In this document: piece after piece, positions 59,091 through 64,000 of the stretch
Layout: each line of letters begins with the position of its first letter
Position numbering within the stretch: position 1 is the stretch's first letter
DNA from: Guyanagaster necrorhizus
Taxonomy: Eukaryota; Basidiomycota; Agaricomycetes; Agaricales; Physalacriaceae
DNA: 64,000 bases
Direction: 5' to 3'
Assembly (NCBI RefSeq): GCF_019112545.1
Contig: NW_025064941.1
Coordinates: forward strand, 107,596 to 171,595
Program-made: the position numbers and the translations under genes
The notes under the pieces: generated by a model
Seen by the model: only the letters and a program-made list of their open reading frames with translations
The model's database searches: none
Told to the model about the DNA's origin: nothing

Positions 59091-60930
59091 AAATTATGAA
59101 TACATGGACTGCATCCCAGTCCAGTAAGCATATAACTGGGAATAGGATAAGAGTGCACAGAAACCTAGCCATCATAAGACTAAACTGAAGTAACAATGAG
59201 CAGAGTGCATGGCCTAGTAACAGGCTAATACCAGAGGGGTTAGACTGCATGTGAGATCCCAGCACTTGGCCCTAAAATATGCTAATACTATTATAAGAGG
59301 GCATGCTAAAAATAAAAGAATATGATTGAAATATGATCAGCAATCCTAATCACATTGATAAAAAATACACAGCCATTGATGCACTGATGGGACATGCTTT
59401 AGAACAGAGAACTGAGACCCAAAGAAAGGTATCTGAACAGCTGGATGTTGAACAGAAAAATAAAATGATGGCTACAAGAGAATAGATAGAGAAATACTAC
59501 CCTCAGAGATGATTAGCACATGTACTGCTCAGAGACTCACATGTGTACCTATGGGGCCTTAGCATACATAACATAGCAAGAGACTTGGCATCATACTGAG
59601 GTATGACATATACCATATTGGGTAGATTAATTGATGCCTGTCTGATCAGAAGCAGTGTATTTTATGAGCCAGATGGAATGTTGGAACACAGGGGAAGGGA
59701 AAATAACTATTGTGGCCAACTCCAGACATGAGAGATAACCCCAGGGGTCTGGAACAGTTTACCATTGTCAGAGATGTATCACCAGAGAAATAACAAAGTA
59801 AGCAGATCTGACTAGGCCAGCTAGTGAGGAAACAGTAGGCAGTCCTGGTCTGAAAGAGAATAAGCATGGTAACTGTGATACACATGCAAATAATATCCAT
59901 GGGATCTGGCATAGAGTCCTGTGCTTTGAAGATACCATAGTAGGATTATATTAGTAAGTACCACAGTAGAGTATTTAAATACTGCATTGTATGAGTAGAG
60001 AAACAAGTTTCTGACCCCCACAGTTGCAGTGTATTAGGCACAGAAAGCCTTATACTCTAGCTCTGGGTTTGTGTTTGTAACTTCAGATGAGAGAATAAAC
60101 TTATTATTGAATATCATTGAGAGAGCATTGAGAACTGAGTGAGACATCAAAGCTCATGAAAGACTTGAATCCAGTTTGATAAGAGATTTTGAATTGCACT
60201 CTAATCTGAGAATAAGAAAGCAGTGTCTGAAGGGCATCATCTTGAGTTTTTGAGGTATTTGTGATACATAGCATTACAGGTGGCAGAGGTTCAAACTCTT
60301 TGACTTGATTAGTATGCATTTTTTGTGTTATTTCTGCAGATTGGCAAAGGTTCAAACCCTTTAGTCTGTTAGATGGTGTTTTATTGTGTTTTGTGTCTCT
60401 GGATTGCATAGGTTTGAATCCTGTGGGTCTATGATCAGTTTGAAAACTTGTGAACAGAGATCTGTGCTCTTTGGTATTAGTGGACAAGTTTGTGATTGGT
60501 TTTTGCTTAGAGTGCAAAGCTTTGAGTTATATATTGTGTGTGTTAGGGATTTTGAGCTGATCTGAGTTGTGCTTAGGATCTTTTGAGAGTTTTATAGGAG
60601 TGTTTTGATATATTGTATTGAGCTGCAGTACTCTTTGCCTTGAGGCCCAGCAACACCTGTTGCCACCTCTTGTTTTGATAAAAACAAAAAGCTTTGAGAC
60701 TTAGAGAGACCTAGGACTGTTGTACATGTGCTATTGCTGTTTGTGTGCTGTGAATTCATTGAAGAAGACAATTATATTTGTTGCTTACTACTTTGATTGC
60801 ATTATAGTCCCCTCACAAACTAAGAGTTTTATGTGTGTGTTGGTGTGAGTGTGGTCAGTGGATAGTGCTCTGCTGTATCTGTTTTCACCTTGCATGTGCT
60901 CAGATTCTCTTCACCAGTAGGATAAAGAGA
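59091..60930. mobile_element. Unidentified insertion between protease and RT
   Basis: No protein similarity recognised. It contains TATTTAAATA (about 59964) and an AATAAACTTATT stretch (about 60095). A GGTT(C/T)(A/G)AA(A/T)CC-like motif recurs three times (60288, 60348, 60410). Because gag-protease lies before it and RT after it, it is most likely a nested LTR or non-autonomous element. The ends are not defined. Confidence 0.4.
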
Positions 60931-61670
60931 TAGAAGATGGAGAGACAATATTTGCAGTAAATATAGACACTGCACTATGAGTCCATACTATGCATCATAC
61001 CAATGATCTAGCCACTAAAGCAAATGAAGAAAAGGAGCCTAAAACCTTTGAAGAAATAGTGTCTGAATGAGCACATGATTACTAAGACCTATTTGTGAAA
61101 GAGAGTTTTGATGAACTCCTGGCCCCAAAACTCTGGAACCATACTATTGAATTGGTGCCCAATGCCAATGCCAACATTGATTGCAAAATATACTCTCTCA
61201 GTTACCTTGAGCAATAAGAACTCAACAAGTTCCTTAAGGAGAATCTCTCAAGTGGATGAATCTGCCCCTCCAAATCACCCATGGCATCTCTCTTCTTCAT
61301 AAAGAAAAAAATGAGAAGCTTCAACCAGTCCAAGATTACTGCAAGCTTAACAAGATGACTATCAAGAACCAATATCTGTTGTCTCTCATCTCTAAGTTGA
61401 TGGATAAACTTCAAGGAGCACAGTATTACACCAAGCTTGATGTCCACTGGGAGTATAATAATGTCAGGATCAAAGAAGAAGATGAGTGAAAGGCTGCCTT
61501 CAGAACCAATCAAGAGCTATTCAAACCAACAGTCATATTCTTTGGTTTGATGAACTCACCCACCACTTTTTAGTGAATGATAAACAATATCTTCAAGAAC
61601 CTCATTGCCACTAGAAAGATAACTATCTACTTGGATGACATCCTGATTATATTGAGGGAGAAGGATAATA
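60931..61670 (+). pseudogene. Gypsy reverse transcriptase, truncated and degenerate
   Basis: Starts in the protease-RT linker (PKLWNHTIELVPNANANIDC). It then gives the hallmark SPMASLFFIKKKNEKLQPVQ, DYCKLNKMTIKNQYLLSLIS, TKLDVHWEYNNVRIKEEDE and ITIYLDDILI (catalytic YLDD at about 61628). Stops replace Trp in DE-W-KAAF (TGA) and Gln in TF-Q, and SSG-R-I carries TGA for CGA. The left-hand continuation of the 57141-59090 element; an LTR in the other direction cuts it just after YLDD. Confidence 0.85.
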
Positions 61671-62134
61671 TGAGGCTCAAGCTGCATGTGATCTGAATAT
61701 ATGATAAACTAGTGTGACTTTACACTCCAGTCTTCTGCTAGAATTCACTGATGCATTCTCTGATCAGATTGCTTCAAGACATAAGAAGTTCACTCAAGAG
61801 TAGAATGAGTAAGAATAAACTTTAGCTTGAAGCTGGAGATTACCAGCAGGAGCTATCTTGCTTATATACTATACATTATAGAGCTAAATATATGATTGTC
61901 TATTGTATGTTTCCAAGTCCTTGTACCTATTGTCCTTGAGTGTTGCTACTATATACAAAAGGTTGATTGTGCATCATCAAGAGTTGGTCACTGCATCAGA
62001 GAATAATGATGAATTGGCTTGTTGTAATGACTAAGCCTCTCTCACAGTTCTGAGTGCTTCTTTTAGATGCTCTGACTAAGTATAAATAGAGGTTAATTTA
62101 TAAAAAAAGGAATAAAGATGGAAAAATCATAACA
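61671..62134 (-). repeat. Gypsy LTR, family 1, minus orientation
   Basis: About 464 nt. The right boundary TCATAACA (ends 62134) is exact; the left boundary near 61671 is approximate (TGAGGCTCAAGC where TGTTAGGC is expected). It matches the LTR at 47885-48338 in the same orientation and again directly follows a chromodomain tail. Confidence 0.72.
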
Positions 62135-62326
62135 TTACCCTCTTCTTAAGACTATCATTCTGATAGCTTAATTCAAGAATAATTCATTGTCATGTATAGC
62201 ATCTGCTGCATCCATGTGTTTTTTGTTTATCCACTGGTTAGATTCAGGCCTATAGCTCTTCCAACCGACTAGATAATCAACTGTTGTCATCATTCTGGCT
62301 TCTTTTGCTTTGACTTTATGAAGTTT
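62135..62326 (-). pseudogene. Gypsy chromodomain tail
   Basis: On the minus strand: VDYLVGWKSYRPESNQWINK, KHMDAADAIHDNELFLN. This is the C-terminal chromodomain of a chromovirus integrase with its aromatic residues intact, unlike the copy at 48.4 kb. Its upstream part is removed by the plus-strand LTR starting at 62327. Confidence 0.82.
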
Positions 62327-62818
62327 TGTTACGTGCATGCCACCAGCCTCCATGTCACCTCAACCAACCACGAATCCAATCACACTATCCATCGGACTCT
62401 GACCGCTTCTCATTACCTGCTAATTTCATTTCACCAGTATCATTTCACATCCGTATTTCACATTGTAATATCTAGACTCCGAACTCGGTAATGAATACCG
62501 ACACCGGAACCCAATGGAACCCGACTCGGAATTAGCTACCATTAGTATATAAAGCCATGTACATCATTGTAGCTACTCAGTTCGAATATCAACTTGGATA
62601 AGCCATCTACACTTCATACTCACCCCTCCCTATCTCATCTGTTGGATTCTGCTCTGAAGGATACTCCTGTTCACTTCTCTGACAGAACTCCATTCTGTCC
62701 ATCCAGATCCTTGGGCTCTGACTCAAGGGTGACATTGCCAATAGCTTCGTCAATGCCCATGCACTCTACCAGACTCTGTGCATGCACTCAAGCCCACTCG
62801 ATTGGCACGTTCCTAACA
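62327..62818 (+). repeat. 5' LTR of a younger Gypsy element
   Basis: About 492 nt from TGTTACGTGCATGCC to GCACGTTCCTAACA, with TATATAAA at 62546-62553. CpGs are frequent, in sharp contrast to everything from 46.1 to 62.3 kb. It belongs to a different LTR family from the four TGTTATGA copies. The 3' LTR lies beyond the window. Confidence 0.78.
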
Positions 62819-62857
62819 GTATATTCAAACTCAAACTCTTGAGTCAAAAATTTTATC

Positions 62858-64000
62858 ATGTCCATCACATTTACCGAACCCACAGAGACTGATCCTGAAC
62901 AAAGGCAGCCCACCCATCCAAACATATTTTCCATGGAAGACATTCTGGCCTCTGCCTCAAAGGAACAACCAGGCCTGTTCAGATCAGCCTCCAGTGGGAG
63001 ACAACCTTGCCATAGGGAAACCTACAATCACTCTAGCTTCACTGCCCACCAACCTAATTATGATGATTCTCCTAACCTCTTCGATGCCACCAGCATTCCA
63101 ACCAATGGGGCCCGACAGGCCAGCCTGATGTATGGCACCTGAACCGACCCCCCAATAGACCCCTTATCTCTGAGCAACATGCATGGGAATCCAGACAGCT
63201 CAGACTCAGAGGGCAGAGATGAAGACACCCCTACTCATACTCCCATCCGACGGGAACTGGCTGGCAATCCACCAAACCCTTTTCCAGGTGGACCAGGGGG
63301 ACCAGGAGGACCAGATGGTCCCAATGGCCCAGGCAGCACTGATGGCCCCACAGAAAGTAACAATCCAAACCAGCAGGATATGTTCCTAGAATTCATGAAC
63401 CTGTTATGAGGAGTCTCCACCTCTCTCAACAACCCTAAACCAGCCACTGTCCATACCAAGGTTAAGGAACCAGAACCATTTGATGGCTCTGACTCTCGCA
63501 AACTGAAGGCTTTTATTGTCTCCCTTCAGTTGAACTTCAACGACAGACCTACTGCGTTTGCAACGGATGCTAACAAGGTTAACTACGCCATTTCATTCCT
63601 GGCCAGCACTGCGCTCAACTGGTTCGAACTAGACATTCTTAACCCCAATCTGCGGAATCCACCAGCCTGGCAATTCTCCTATGCAGCCTTCTTAGATGAG
63701 CTTCATAGCAACTTTGGCCCCTTTGATGCTATCGGAGATGCTGAAGATGCATTAGAACACCTTTGGATGCGCGATGGTGATCGGATCATGAAGTATATGG
63801 TCTAATTCAACCAGTACGCTTCACAAATTAGGTACGGAGATAACTCCCTCCACCATGCCTTTTACCGTGGCCTCTGCACCCGTATCAAGGATGACATGGC
63901 ACACTATGGGAAGCCAAACAACCTTCGTGATATGCACTTCCTTGCCCAAGAACTTGATGCTCGCTACTGGATCTGGAAGACCGAAATTGCCCATGAAAAC
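62858..64000 (+). pseudogene. Gypsy gag, young copy with few stops, runs off window
   Basis: Starts MSITFTEPTETDPEQRQPTH at 62858. An acidic Pro/Gly-rich stretch follows, then the capsid core PFDGSDSRKLKAFIVSLQLN, FLASTALNWFELDILNPNLR and DELHSNFGPFDAIGDAEDAL, ending HFLAQELDARYW and continuing past 64000. Only three stops: TGA at 63139 (T*TD), TGA at 63407 (L*GV) and TAA at 63802 (V*FNQ). The two TGAs could be CGA mutated at CpG. At the third site the older copy at 51000 still has CAA (Gln). Confidence 0.85.

Noticed and set aside
60285..60425. GGTTTGAATCC-like motifs resembling the T-arm of a tRNA
   Set aside because: No acceptor stem, D-arm or anticodon arm could be fitted around any of the three copies.
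60104..60517. 137-codon minus-strand ORF inside the transposon nest
   Set aside because: Open by chance in CpG-depleted DNA; no motif, low complexity, lies in the unidentified insertion.
1..64000. CRISPR arrays, operons, riboswitches, bacterial-type defence systems
   Set aside because: The sequence is intron-rich eukaryotic DNA; no regularly spaced repeats or bacterial gene organisation seen.

Overview
The window is fungal nuclear DNA, most likely from an Agaricomycete (mushroom-forming basidiomycete). The genes are densely interrupted by canonical GT-AG introns of about 45-60 nt. The proteins are eukaryotic housekeeping types (Cdk1, Tim44, Ccz1, GPN1, tafazzin, holocytochrome c synthase), and the flanks are packed with Copia and chromodomain Gypsy retrotransposons. 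The species cannot be named from this sequence alone.

Layout. 1-2762 is a decayed minus-strand Copia element cut by the window edge. About 3.5-46.1 kb is a gene-rich block. In order: a Rom2-type Rho GEF (-), a DNA polymerase lambda-like family X polymerase (-), a SAM methyltransferase (+), a secreted serine carboxypeptidase (-), a frame-broken Cys-rich membrane protein gene (+), a Tfip11/Ntr1 G-patch spliceosome disassembly factor (-), a DUSP-type ubiquitin protease (-), a sugar transporter (-), cytochrome c heme lyase (+), Tim44 (+), Ccz1 (+), a Zn2Cys6 transcription factor (-), GPN1 GTPase (+), Cdk1 (+), NAD(P)HX dehydratase (+) and tafazzin (-). 46.3-64.0 kb is a nest of retrotransposon fragments: a Copia piece, four copies of one Gypsy LTR family in both orientations, two chromodomain tails, two copies of an unrecognised gag-like ORF region, Gypsy gag/protease/RT remnants, and at the right edge a younger Gypsy element with a well-formed LTR.

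Functionally the gene block is a chromosomal neighbourhood, not a pathway. Several products are mitochondrial: heme lyase, Tim44, tafazzin and probably NAD(P)HX repair. Others serve core cell biology: cell cycle, Rab7 activation, RNA polymerase II assembly, splicing and DNA repair.

The most striking signals are two. First, two separate genes (Cdk1 and the Zn2Cys6 factor) each need a 6-nt microexon that falls exactly on the motif that makes the protein work: the Gly-rich ATP loop of Cdk1 and the third zinc-ligand Cys of the transcription factor. Because 6 nt is two codons, skipping either one keeps the frame and removes the motif. Second, the right-hand transposon nest has lost almost all CpG. 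A direct comparison of the young Gypsy gag with its old relative 13 kb away shows all 11 CpGs of the compared stretch changed to TG or CA, the footprint of cytosine methylation/deamination or a RIP-like process. A perfect 41-bp-arm hairpin (29970-30065) and an outsized, palindrome-bearing Cdk1 intron are further points of interest.
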